The notes below the pieces were generated by a model. The model ran no database searches. It was not told the origin of the DNA and saw only the letters and a program-made list of their open reading frames with translations. A DNA stretch of 52,749 nt, from assembly GCA_016650295.1 (NCBI GenBank), contig JAENWA010000106.1, forward strand, positions 1 through 52,749, in the 5' to 3' direction. The DNA is from Desulfuromonadales bacterium (GTDB lineage: Bacteria; Desulfobacterota; Desulfuromonadia; Geobacterales; Pseudopelobacteraceae). Numbering within the stretch: the stretch's first letter is position 1; each line of letters starts with the position of its first letter. This document shows positions 41,224 through 50,200 of this stretch, piece by piece. The translations under genes and the position numbers were made by a program.

Positions 41224-42684
41224 ATGGGTATCGATACAGACAGGGACATGACAACAGGAGCCGGACTGCGTCGTCGGGCGGAAGACCAGCTGAAAATGAA
41301 TGCGACTGATGCGGACAATCCCCGGACGGACGATGAGACGCAGCGACTCCTGCATGAGCTCCAGGTCCATCAGGTCGAACTGGAGATGCAGAACGTGGAG
41401 CTACGCCAGGCCAGGGACGAGGCGGAGACGGTGTTGGGAAAGTACACCGACCTCTATGATTTCGCACCAGTCGGATACTTCACTCTCGGACGTAGCGGGG
41501 ATATCATAGCCGTAAACCTCGCCGGCGCCAGTCTCATCGGGGGGGTACGCTCCCGATTGATCGGCCGGCGATTCGGTCTGTTTGTCGCCGTTTCGAATCG
41601 CCCCAACTTCACAGGTTTTCTCGACAAGGTCCTTTCCAGCCGGATCAAGGAGTCGTGTGAAGTTATGTTATTGAACAAGGGAAAACAACCGGTCGTCGTG
41701 CAGATAGAAGCCATGGCCACCGCTTCGGGTCAGGAGTTTCGCCTCGCCTTGATTGACATCACCGGGCGTAAGAATCTGGAAAATCATCTTCTGCAGGCGG
41801 AGAAGATGGAGACTGTCGTTCTTCTGGCCGAGGGAATTGCTCAGGACATCAATAATATCCTCCACATGATCGTAGGGTACGCTGGCTGTTCGAAAATGAA
41901 CATGAAGGATAACGATTCCCTGCGTGTTAGCTTGGACTATATTATCGCGGCAGCTGACAGGGGTGCCAATTTAACCGGGAGTCTGCTCAGCTTCAGCAGG
42001 ATGCAGCCCGTCAACCCTATGCCGGTCGATGTCAATGAGATCATCAGGAGGGTGGAAACGTTCCTGAAAATGGTAATCGGCGAGGATATCCATCTTGAAA
42101 CGGCCTGCAGTAAAGAAGGCCTGAAGGTAACCGCGGACAACAGCCAGGTGGAACAGATACTTATCAGTTTGGCCACCAATGCCCGCCATGCCATGCCTGA
42201 CGGCGGCAAACTGTCGATAATCACGGAAGCTATCGACATCGACCAGGAATTCATCAGGCTCCAAGGTTTCGGCGAACCGGGTAAATACGCTCTCATCTCG
42301 ATGACTGACACAGGGGTCGGTATGGACAGGGATACTGCCCGGAGAATTTTCGAGCCGTTCTTTACCGCCAGGGTCCACGGGAAAAGCTCGGGACTCGGAC
42401 TTTCGATCGTATACGGCGTCATCAGGCGACACAACGGTTTTATCGATGTTGTCAGCGAGCCGGATAAAGGAACAACCTTCATGATTTATCTGCCGTTGAC
42501 TGAGTTGATTGGAGACCGGCAGATATCGTCGGGGAAACATTTGAAAAAATTTATCCGTACTTCGCTGGAGCAAACAACCAGAGCTGAATCTGTTTTTATC
42601 CATGCTGGCCGCAATTCAGGCTCCGATAATCCTCATGTCCCAGAACCGGCAGGCCTACAAGGATCGCAAGAGTGCGGAACATGA
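41224..42684 (+). CDS. PAS-domain histidine-kinase homologue lacking the phospho-acceptor His
   Basis: A 486-residue cytosolic sensor: N-terminal coiled coil (HELQVHQVELEMQNVELRQA, residues 44-63), a PAS domain (about 75-185; DFAPVGYFTLGRSGDIIAVN), a linker, a dimerisation helix (190-260) and an HATPase domain (about 285-430) with N box LATNARHAMPDGG, G1 DTGVGMD and G2 GKSSGLGLSIV. Where kinases read GIAHDFNN, this one has EGIAQDINN: the phosphorylatable His is Gln (CAG near 41842). It therefore cannot autophosphorylate in the usual way and may be a pseudokinase partner or decayed. The C-terminal ~65 residues are not kinase-like and overlap the DUF1003 remnant, so the 3' end looks like a deletion junction. 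GGAGGG lies 7 nt before the ATG. Confidence 0.85.
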   Translation: MGIDTDRDMTTGAGLRRRAEDQLKMNATDADNPRTDDETQRLLHELQVHQVELEMQNVELRQARDEAETVLGKYTDLYDFAPVGYFTLGRSGDIIAVNLAGASLIGGVRSRLIGRRFGLFVAVSNRPNFTGFLDKVLSSRIKESCEVMLLNKGKQPVVVQIEAMATASGQEFRLALIDITGRKNLENHLLQAEKMETVVLLAEGIAQDINNILHMIVGYAGCSKMNMKDNDSLRVSLDYIIAAADRGANLTGSLLSFSRMQPVNPMPVDVNEIIRRVETFLKMVIGEDIHLETACSKEGLKVTADNSQVEQILISLATNARHAMPDGGKLSIITEAIDIDQEFIRLQGFGEPGKYALISMTDTGVGMDRDTARRIFEPFFTARVHGKSSGLGLSIVYGVIRRHNGFIDVVSEPDKGTTFMIYLPLTELIGDRQISSGKHLKKFIRTSLEQTTRAESVFIHAGRNSGSDNPHVPEPAGLQGSQECGT

Positions 42685-42841
42685 TTACGAAGTCAACTTG
42701 AAGGCAGAGCTTGAAATAATGACGCTCCATGATAAAATCGATGAACTGAGGGATAAGAAATGGAGTGAATTGATTTCTATACAGCAGGAGCAGCTCGCTC
42801 TGCTCAGCCAATTAATCAAGGATCCGAAGAATACCAAGTGA
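42585..42841 (+). pseudogene. DUF1003-family membrane protein, C-terminal remnant
   Basis: From about 42585 this frame reads LNLFLSMLAAIQAPIILMSQ, then NRQAYKDRKSAEHDYEVNLK and a helix ending EQLALLSQLIKDPKN. This is the second membrane helix and cytosolic tail of DUF1003 proteins. The first helix and the N-terminal half are missing; upstream bases belong to the kinase reading frame. The recognisable homology starts before the first ATG (42602), so a deletion has fused the two genes. Confidence 0.75.
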
Positions 42842-42921
42842 TTCTCGAATATTCCAGCAACGTTTCACGTCTTGCATGACCGCGCTCCCACATCTGATAC
42901 AGTGATACAGAAGTGGAATTC

Positions 42922-43815
42922 ATGAACAATCAGCAGAAGATATATCACATGGCCGGGCGTGTCTTCAGCTTCCTGCTGCGGGTAGTGCGTGGATTCATAC
43001 GCAACCAGGGTCTGCTGCTGTCAGGAGCCGTCGCCTATTATACCCTGCTGTCAATCGTGCCGTTGTCGATCATTGCCCTGATTGTACTGACCCATTTTAT
43101 TGAAGAGCAGCAATTGGTTCTGACCTTGTCAATGTACCTGGAAATGCTGATCCCCGGCTATGCGGCGACGTTGACCGAACAGGTGCTGTCATTCCTTGAA
43201 CATCGAAAAGTAGTCGGTATCATAGGTTTTATCGGCATGCTGTTTTTCAGTTCCACAGCCTTTTCCATGCTTGAAAACGCCATGTCGGTGATATTTTTGC
43301 AACGGGTCAGTATCCAGCGCCGCCACTTTTTCGTCTCCGCATTCATTCCCTATCTGTATATCGTTGTGATGGGATTGGGAATCGTATTTGTGTCGTTTGT
43401 TGTGGGTGTGATCGAGGCGCTGGAAAGCAGCCAGATGACGATTTTCGGCTGGAGCCTGAACCCTGGAGTCGCCACATGGGTGGCGCTGTATATCCTTGGG
43501 ATAGTTGGCGAGGTTCTGATGTTTACCTCCATCTATATGGTGATGCCCGTAGTGCGGGTCAGGTTTCGTCACGCTCTTATCGGCGGGTTAACTGCCGCAG
43601 TTTTGTGGGAGATCACCCGCCGGGCGCTGACTTGGTATTACGCGACAGCATCCATGGTAAATGTCATTTACGGTTCCATCACCATGACAGTGGTAGCCCT
43701 GATCAGCATAGAGGTGGTAGCCATCATCCTGCTGCTTGGCGCCCAGGTTATAGCAGAGCTTGGGCACCCGCAGGATTACGCGGCAGGAGAAGAACCAGCC
43801 GGGTTTAAAACCTGA
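42922..43815 (+). CDS. YihY/BrkB-family inner-membrane protein
   Basis: A 297-residue protein with about six to seven membrane helices. Family marks are GLLLSGAVAYYTLLSIVPL (residues about 29-47), a long helical hairpin, FSSTAFSMLENAMSVIF, and the C-terminal GSITMTVVALISIEVVAIILLLGAQVIAEL. The family was once called RNase BN; its true function (possibly transport or envelope maintenance) is unsettled. Start ATG 42922 is preferred to GTG 42913; neither has a strong ribosome-binding site. It lies 80 bp after the DUF1003 remnant in the same direction. Confidence 0.9.
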   Translation: MNNQQKIYHMAGRVFSFLLRVVRGFIRNQGLLLSGAVAYYTLLSIVPLSIIALIVLTHFIEEQQLVLTLSMYLEMLIPGYAATLTEQVLSFLEHRKVVGIIGFIGMLFFSSTAFSMLENAMSVIFLQRVSIQRRHFFVSAFIPYLYIVVMGLGIVFVSFVVGVIEALESSQMTIFGWSLNPGVATWVALYILGIVGEVLMFTSIYMVMPVVRVRFRHALIGGLTAAVLWEITRRALTWYYATASMVNVIYGSITMTVVALISIEVVAIILLLGAQVIAELGHPQDYAAGEEPAGFKT

Positions 43816-43902
43816 TGATGTCAGTGCGGATCATGCAACAAAGTGTACCGGCCTGACGGCCGGAGTCGATCAACAGATAAAGATTGAAGAATTGAGGAAG
43901 CC

Positions 43903-44460
43903 ATGCCCCTGATAAGAATAGTTGCAGGAATTGCTGTATTATTTTGTATGTACTCACCTGCACATGCAGCAATGTATGTTTTACAGAATCCAGCCGCGAA
44001 GATAAGCAACCCGGCGGACAAAATGTATAATCCGGCAACAAAAGTTGATAACCCGGTGTCTGGCATTTACACCCCATCCGCCGGGATGAATAATCCGAAG
44101 CCGGTATCGTCACCCCCTCAACGTGAGTCCCAACCATCAAAAACAGAAGTCAAAGCTGCGGCAGTGCCTGAAATACAGATAAAAAAACAGCCACTGCTCA
44201 AGCCCAAGCCGGTTATCCCTCAAAAAAACTATACGTATAAAACAACCGGAGCGTATATTACCGCAGCAAAAAAATCATTTGCGCAAGATGACTATGTAGA
44301 ATTTCTTTCGATCATTGAAGACGCTTTGCGGCGAATTAACGCCGGAACGCTAAAAGCTTCCGTGAAAACAAAGCAAAAGCTGGTCAAGTTCAAGGCGACA
44401 GGATATAAACTTCTGAATGACAGAGAAGGACTATTAAGCGAAATAGAGACTGATAAATAA
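43903..44460 (+). CDS. Exported NP-repeat protein
   Basis: A 185-residue secreted protein with signal peptide (ends AHA, about 22). Then a 9-11-residue repeat with Asn-Pro at each start: NPAAKIS, NPADKMY, NPATKVD, NPVSGIY, TPSAGMN, NPKPVSS. Next a Pro/Lys linker and a helical C-terminal domain (TTGAYITAAKKSFAQDDYVE onward, about 115-185). GAGGAAG precedes the ATG. Similar NPAxxIxNP repeat proteins occur in related genomes from memory, without a known role. It is followed 11 nt later by a membrane protein gene. Confidence 0.75.
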   Translation: MPLIRIVAGIAVLFCMYSPAHAAMYVLQNPAAKISNPADKMYNPATKVDNPVSGIYTPSAGMNNPKPVSSPPQRESQPSKTEVKAAAVPEIQIKKQPLLKPKPVIPQKNYTYKTTGAYITAAKKSFAQDDYVEFLSIIEDALRRINAGTLKASVKTKQKLVKFKATGYKLLNDREGLLSEIETDK

Positions 44461-44471
44461 AAAGGAAGAAA

Positions 44472-44993
44472 ATGGATCGAGTACATATCGGCGGCAACTA
44501 CAAACGACAACCCTTCTGGAAAGTGATCCTTGGAGTCCCGCTCATCTATCTGCCGATAATTACCACCGTACCGTTCGTGATTATGGGGGTTATTCTGATA
44601 AGAACCCATCTGAAATATGTCGGCGGCATGAACATCAAATCCTATTGGGATTTTGTCCCTGCCCGGGTTTCTCATCGCTATACAAACGAGGAACAGCCAA
44701 CCATCAACATAACCCCTTTTCATGTGGCGCACTACCGGTTCTTCTGGATCTTCAACTGCAGGCACTATTGTCCGATGAGTGTCGCGCTCTTCAGGTACGC
44801 CGTGTATCTGGTAATGATTGTGGAAAACTGGTGGTGTCCGTTTGCCCATGACCAGAAGCCGGAATACGCTGAAGGCGCCATCGACGGGTCCTTTTGGCAT
44901 GTATTTCCGGAAGAGCTTGAAAAGCTGCATCCTGATGATATAAAAAACCCGATCTGGAATGAAAATGGAAAAGAGTCTGACACCACAAGGTAG
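44472..44993 (+). CDS. Conserved membrane protein of unknown function
   Basis: A 173-residue protein with one or two N-terminal membrane helices (FWKVILGVPLIYLPIITTVP and VIMGVILIRTHL), a middle part with conserved-looking aromatic and Cys/His residues (ARVSHRYTNEEQPTI, FWIFNCRHYCPMSVALFRYA) and a C-terminal WWCPFAHDQK segment. The CRHYCP and WWCPFAH clusters suggest a metal or haem site but no known motif fits. AAGGAAG lies 4 nt before the ATG. Same-strand neighbours upstream (11 nt) and downstream (21 nt) suggest one operon. Confidence 0.7.
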   Translation: MDRVHIGGNYKRQPFWKVILGVPLIYLPIITTVPFVIMGVILIRTHLKYVGGMNIKSYWDFVPARVSHRYTNEEQPTINITPFHVAHYRFFWIFNCRHYCPMSVALFRYAVYLVMIVENWWCPFAHDQKPEYAEGAIDGSFWHVFPEELEKLHPDDIKNPIWNENGKESDTTR

Positions 44994-45014
44994 CATTACA
45001 AAAAGGAGGATTGT

Positions 45015-45431
45015 ATGAAGAACATCATTTTTGTGCTGAGTATCATATTCATAATCACTGTTGGTACATGTACGGCCGGTGATCAATCGATCTGCCTTCC
45101 CGGTTCTGAAATCACCTATTTCTCCAATGGCCAGGTGAAGTCATGCACACTCAAGGAATCTTATTCAGCCAATGGCGTCAAATGCAATCAGAATACGCTG
45201 ATCAACCAATACGAAACCGGAAAGCTCAGAAGCTGCATATCAAGCGGCTTTTTCAATTATGGCACTATCACGTGCAATCCGTCCAGCGAGGTCAGTTTCT
45301 ATTCCACGGGGAAACTGAATGCCTGCGAGCTTTCCAAGACGATCCAGATCGACGGCAAAACCTGTGAGCAACTGGAGCAGATCTCTCTCTTTGAAGATGG
45401 AAAACTGAAGTCCTGCAGCAAGCCTCAGTAA
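45015..45431 (+). CDS. Exported protein with MORN-like Cys repeats
   Basis: A 138-residue secreted protein with signal peptide (ends about TCTAG) and four repeats of about 25-28 residues with the core aromatic-x-x-G-(K/Q)-hydrophobic-x-(S/A)-C: YFSNGQVKSCTL, YETGKLRSCIS, YSTGKLNACEL, FEDGKLKSCS. These resemble MORN/YwqK-type hairpins, each adding a Cys; a further Cys occurs in each linker (VKCNQN, ITCNPS, KTCEQL), so paired disulfides are likely. AGGAGG 5 nt before the ATG is strong. Function unknown. Confidence 0.75.
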   Translation: MKNIIFVLSIIFIITVGTCTAGDQSICLPGSEITYFSNGQVKSCTLKESYSANGVKCNQNTLINQYETGKLRSCISSGFFNYGTITCNPSSEVSFYSTGKLNACELSKTIQIDGKTCEQLEQISLFEDGKLKSCSKPQ

Positions 45432-45452
45432 GTGCGGAAGGTATAATCGTCT

Positions 45453-45480
45453 GGTTGAAGGTTGAAGGTTGAAGGTTGAA
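45453..45480 (+). repeat. Four GGTTGAA heptanucleotide repeats before tamA
   Basis: GGTTGAA x 4 directly upstream of tamA. Since seven is not a multiple of three and the repeats contain TTG codons that can open into the tamA frame (the last one at 45475-45477 region), copy-number change would alter which upstream start is in frame. Confidence 0.75.
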
Positions 45481-45492
45481 AAGAAATACATC

Positions 45493-47292
45493 ATGTCTGA
45501 TTCTCCATCACCATACACACGTTCGTGTGCCGCGCTCCACCACGGCCTAATTCTTGCCGTTCTGGCGTGTCTGCTGATCCTCTCTCCGGATGCGCCGCTG
45601 CATGCCGCTGAACCGGTCGCAATCATCGTGAGCGGCATTGAGGGTGATGCGCTTAAAAACGTGCAGGAATCGCTGGTTCTCCCGGCCGGACTGGTGCGCG
45701 AGGGAACAGTGGATAAACTCTGGCTGGATCGTTTCGCACATCAGGCGGTTGAGACCGCCAAAACCGCACTGGAGCCGTTCGGCTACTACAATGCCGTGGT
45801 CACGGTTCTGGTCGAACCGGCCGGAGAACATTATCGCCTGCGGGTCACGGTTGAAGCGGGAGAGCCGGTGAAACTGACCGGGGTCCGGGTGACCCTGGCC
45901 GGTGCCGGCAACGGGGAAGCCAGCCTGCACAAGCTGGTTGCATCGTTCCCCCTGAACAAGGGCGACGTGCTGCAGCAGCAGAGGTACGAAGAGGCCAAGG
46001 CGGGGCTCCAGTCACAAGCCCGGGATCTCGGTTATCTGGATGCGGATTTCTCACGGCATGAAATCCGTATCTCGCCGTCCGCCACAACCGCCACCATCGA
46101 ACTGGTCCTGGATACGGGCGGGATGTATTATTTCGGCGCTACGCGCATCCAGGGAGCACCCGACTATCCGGAAAGTTTCCTGCGCCGTCATCTGACCTAC
46201 ACATCCGGAGAGGTCTTTTCCTATCCCCGTCTCGGCGAAACCCAGCGCAACTTCACCAACTCCGAGCGCTTCAAAGAGGTCATCATCACACCGGAAAAAC
46301 AGGATGCCGAAGCATTCAGGGTGCCGGTAAACATACAACTGAAAGCCGGGCCGCGCTTCAGCGTGCGCCCCGGCATAGGCTACGGCACGGACACGGGTGC
46401 GCGCTTCACCATCCGTTACCGCGACCTGAACATGTTTCACCTGGGGCATGAACTGTTTTCAAATCTGTATGTTGCCGAGCGGCTCCAGGGGCTGGTGACC
46501 GGCTATATCCTGCCCAGCCCGAGGGATGTCAGAACCTCCACAACGCTGCAGCTGAACCTGCAGCGGGAGGAGACGTCCGTCTATTTCAGCCGGATACTGG
46601 CCCTGGAGCTGGATCGCAACCGGAGTCTCGGCACCGGCAAGCTGGGCACAGCCTATGTAAAGCTCCAATACGAAGACTACACCGTGGGCGTCGAGAACTC
46701 CACCGCACGACTCCTGCTGCCGGGCCTGCGCTTTACCGATGATCATTACGACAACCCGATCCGTCCCCAACGCGGCTTTCGCTACGCCCTTGAACTGCGC
46801 GGCACCCATCAGTTTCTTGGCTCGGATACGGCCCTGGTCCAGGCCCTGGCCGCGGGGAGTCACATCCAGCCGCTCCCCTGGCGACTTTCCCTGCATACGC
46901 GCGCAAATGCCGCTACAACCATGCTGAGCGATCCTCTCAAAGACATCCCGCCTTCCTTGCGGTTTTTTACCGGTGGCGACCAGAGTGTGCGCGGCTATTC
47001 CTACAAATCCCTCGGTCCCCGCGATGCATCCGGCAGGGTCGTGGGGGGCAAGCAACTCCTGACCGCCAGTGTTGAGCTGGAACGGGCGCTTTTCAATAAA
47101 TGGGGCATATCTGTGTTTTACGATGTCGGCAACAGCTTCAACACATTTTCCGATGTCAAGCTGTTCCAGGGAGCGGGCGTCGGTCTGCACTACTATACCA
47201 CGGTCGGAGGCTTGAACTTTTCCGTGGCCCGGCCGCTGGGGGTGGACAACCCGTCGTTCCATTTCCACTTCACCGTGGGATTTGAACTGTGA
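45493..47292 (+). CDS. tamA: TamA, Omp85-family outer-membrane assembly protein
   Basis: A 599-residue Omp85 barrel. Signal peptide to about residue 40 (LILAVLACLLILS...LHA), three POTRA-type domains (about 42-285) and a 16-strand barrel. The L6 motif GGDQSVRGYSYKSLGP (near 500) and the last strand SFHFHFTVGFEL fit BamA/TamA. TamA works with TamB to insert or deliver outer-membrane proteins and phospholipids. Start ATG 45493 is preferred; the frame reaches TTG 45469 within the heptanucleotide repeats. Its stop overlaps the tamB start (GTGA). Confidence 0.92.
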   Translation: MSDSPSPYTRSCAALHHGLILAVLACLLILSPDAPLHAAEPVAIIVSGIEGDALKNVQESLVLPAGLVREGTVDKLWLDRFAHQAVETAKTALEPFGYYNAVVTVLVEPAGEHYRLRVTVEAGEPVKLTGVRVTLAGAGNGEASLHKLVASFPLNKGDVLQQQRYEEAKAGLQSQARDLGYLDADFSRHEIRISPSATTATIELVLDTGGMYYFGATRIQGAPDYPESFLRRHLTYTSGEVFSYPRLGETQRNFTNSERFKEVIITPEKQDAEAFRVPVNIQLKAGPRFSVRPGIGYGTDTGARFTIRYRDLNMFHLGHELFSNLYVAERLQGLVTGYILPSPRDVRTSTTLQLNLQREETSVYFSRILALELDRNRSLGTGKLGTAYVKLQYEDYTVGVENSTARLLLPGLRFTDDHYDNPIRPQRGFRYALELRGTHQFLGSDTALVQALAAGSHIQPLPWRLSLHTRANAATTMLSDPLKDIPPSLRFFTGGDQSVRGYSYKSLGPRDASGRVVGGKQLLTASVELERALFNKWGISVFYDVGNSFNTFSDVKLFQGAGVGLHYYTTVGGLNFSVARPLGVDNPSFHFHFTVGFEL

Positions 47293-50200
47293 AACGGATG
47301 ACCAAAAAGAGACTTGCGGCAGCGGCGTTTATTACGCTGACAGGCATGGCAATTGCGCTCATTGTCTGGCTTACCGCCACGACCCAGGGCGCCCGCTGGC
47401 TGCTGTCGCCGGCCATACCTCTGAGCGGTATCAGCTTCTCCACTGAAAAGGTCGAGGGGCGGATCATCGATCATCTGCTCCTCAGGGGTGTGCGGGTAGG
47501 TCTGGCACATCAGAAACTGGAACTTGACACCCTTGAGCTGCGCTGGAAGCCGCTGCTTCTGCTGACGGGCACTATCGCTGCCCAGGAACTGCTCATCAAC
47601 GGGGTGCGGATTCAGGACGATGCCCCACCTGACAACAAGCCGCCGGATCTATCCTGGCCGCGAGTGCCCAAAGCCGGGCAGCTGTTTGACGGCAGGATCA
47701 TGAAACTGCGGGTGACAAACCTCAGTTATCGCCACTTGCAGGAACAACCGTTGCAGATTACGTCCATGGCCGGTTCCGTCACCTGGCAGGACGACCACCT
47801 GTCTGTCACTGATCTTACGGCTGAATCCCCCTTGGGACGGATAGCCGGCAGCGCCTCGGCCGGCTTCAGGTACCCCTCCCTCACGTCCGACCTTGACGTT
47901 ATCCTGACGCAGCCCCTGGCGCAGATGAACCGTTTCTCACTGAAGACGAGTCCCGACCGCTCTGCGGGTCCGGAGCCGTTTGCCGGAAGCATCACGCTGG
48001 CCGGGGGTAGCGGCACACGGAAGCTGCTGGAGCTGAGCGGCGATGTGGGTCTGGCAAAGAATGCCCTCAACCTGCGCAGCCTGCGCCTGACCATGTCCGG
48101 CCGCAAAGGGGTGCTGACCGGCGATGGTTCGCTGGCGTTCACGGCCCGGGATTCGCTCCTGTCGCTGAAGATCAAGGCGGCCGGCCTCGATCTGGCCCCC
48201 GAGCTGAACATGGCGACGGACATCTCCGGCACCCTGACAGTCGCGGGAACACTGGACAGCTACCGGGGTGATTTCACCCTGGTCAACCAGGGGCAGGGCT
48301 GGCGGCAGACGACGGTTACCGCTGTCTGTCAGGGCACCCGGGACGGGATGAGAATTGCCCCCCTGAATGCCAGGCTCCTCGACGGAACCCTGGCGGGAAA
48401 CCTGGATATGGAGTGGCGCGACGGTTTTGTGATGCACGGGGTGCTCAACGGCCGGGACCTCAATCCGGCCAGGCTGGCCGCCGACTGGAAGGGTGTGGCG
48501 AATTTCAATGCCGCCGGTAATCTGGCCTGGTCCGCACAAACAGCGCTCTCGGGAAGTGTCAGCGCCACCCTCCTGGAAAGCCGCCTGCATGGGCAGGAGC
48601 TGACCGGTGATCTGCAGGCGGACTTTGCCGGCGACAACCTCTCCCTGACACGGCTGGCGCTGCACGGCAAAGGCTTTGACCTGCACGCCTCGGGGGAACT
48701 GGATCAGCGGCTGGCCCTGACGGCACGGGTCAGCGACTTTTCCCGACTGATCCCGGGGGCGGCCGGGACGCTGCAGAGCGAAGGCTGGCTGCGCTGGCAC
48801 GACCGACAACTCAGCGGAGCCATAGTTGGAACGGGGAGCAGGCTGGCCTACGCCGGAACGCGGATCGCCGCCGCCAATCTGAACGCCCGGCTTGATCCGG
48901 GACCCGGTTATCCCATGCATGTCGCCGCAACCCTGCGGGATGTGCTGTATCAAGGCTATTCGCTGAATGCCGTGACCCTTGCGGCGGACGGAACCCTGGA
49001 GCGGCACACACTGAACGCAACGCTCCGTTCCGGCGATGCCGAGGCGCGGCTGAACCTGGCCGCCGGGTACACGGGCGGTGTCTGGCAGGGCGAACTCTCC
49101 CGCCTGGCGGGCAGGGACGTCAACGGTCCCTGGACCATGACGGCTCCGGCGGCATTCGCCGTCAGCTCCGGAAAGCTTTCCCTGTCTCCTCTGGCCCTGA
49201 CTGCCGGTACAGCGGAGCATCTCGACGTTGCCGTCGATCTGACACTGAATCCGCTGCTCGGCCAGGTCCGGGCGAACTGGTCCGGCCTGAACCTGGCCCG
49301 GGCCAATCCCTGGCTGAAGGATATGCGGATCACGGGCAAGAGCCACGGTTCGGTCCGCATGGGCTTCCTGCCCGACAAGCGGCTGACACTGGCAGGCAGC
49401 GCCGACGGCAGCGGCACGTTCAGCGGGCAGGGGCGCAGCATTACAATCCAGCGCAGCCTGCTGAACTTTGACGGCAGCGAACAGGGTCTGCGGGTCACTG
49501 TAGAACTCGCGACCACGGATGGCGGCAGGGCGAAAGGGACATTTACCTCGAAGGTCCCGTTCCGTCTGGTTGTGCCCGAGAAGGGGGAACTGGCCGCTGA
49601 GGTGAGCGGAATCGATATGGCGCTGCTCAAGCCCTGGCTCCCCGCCGACACCGGGCTGGAAGGGCACATCAGCGGCCGGGCCAGCGGGAGCATGCTCCCT
49701 GAACAACGCTTTGAGCTGAACGGCACCGCCCAGCTTTCCGGGGGAACGTTCCACCAGCAACGGCCTGACGGCGAGCTGCTGCTGGCCTTTTCATCGGCCA
49801 ACGCCTCATGGGAGTGGCGGCGGGAAGCGCTTAGCGGCACCCTTTCCCTGACTACGGTTGATCACGGTCAGCTCCGGGCCAGCTTCCAACTGCCGCTGGC
49901 GGCCCGTTTTCCGGTGGCTGTCAATCCCGGGGGGCCTCTCCAGGCATCACTGGTCGGGCAGGTCCAGGAAAAGGGGATTATCACCACCCTGTTCCCGGGG
50001 CTGGTCCAGGAAAGTTCCGGAGCGCTTGATACCGATCTGGTTGTCAACGGAACCTGGGAAACGCCGCAGATCACCGGAAAGCTGCGGCTATCAAAAGCGG
50101 GCGCTTTCCTGCCCACCGCCGGCATTCACCTGAAGGACGTCCAGCTGGAGGCCCGTCTGGAAAAGAATCTAATCTTCATAGATTCTTTTAAAGCGCTCTC

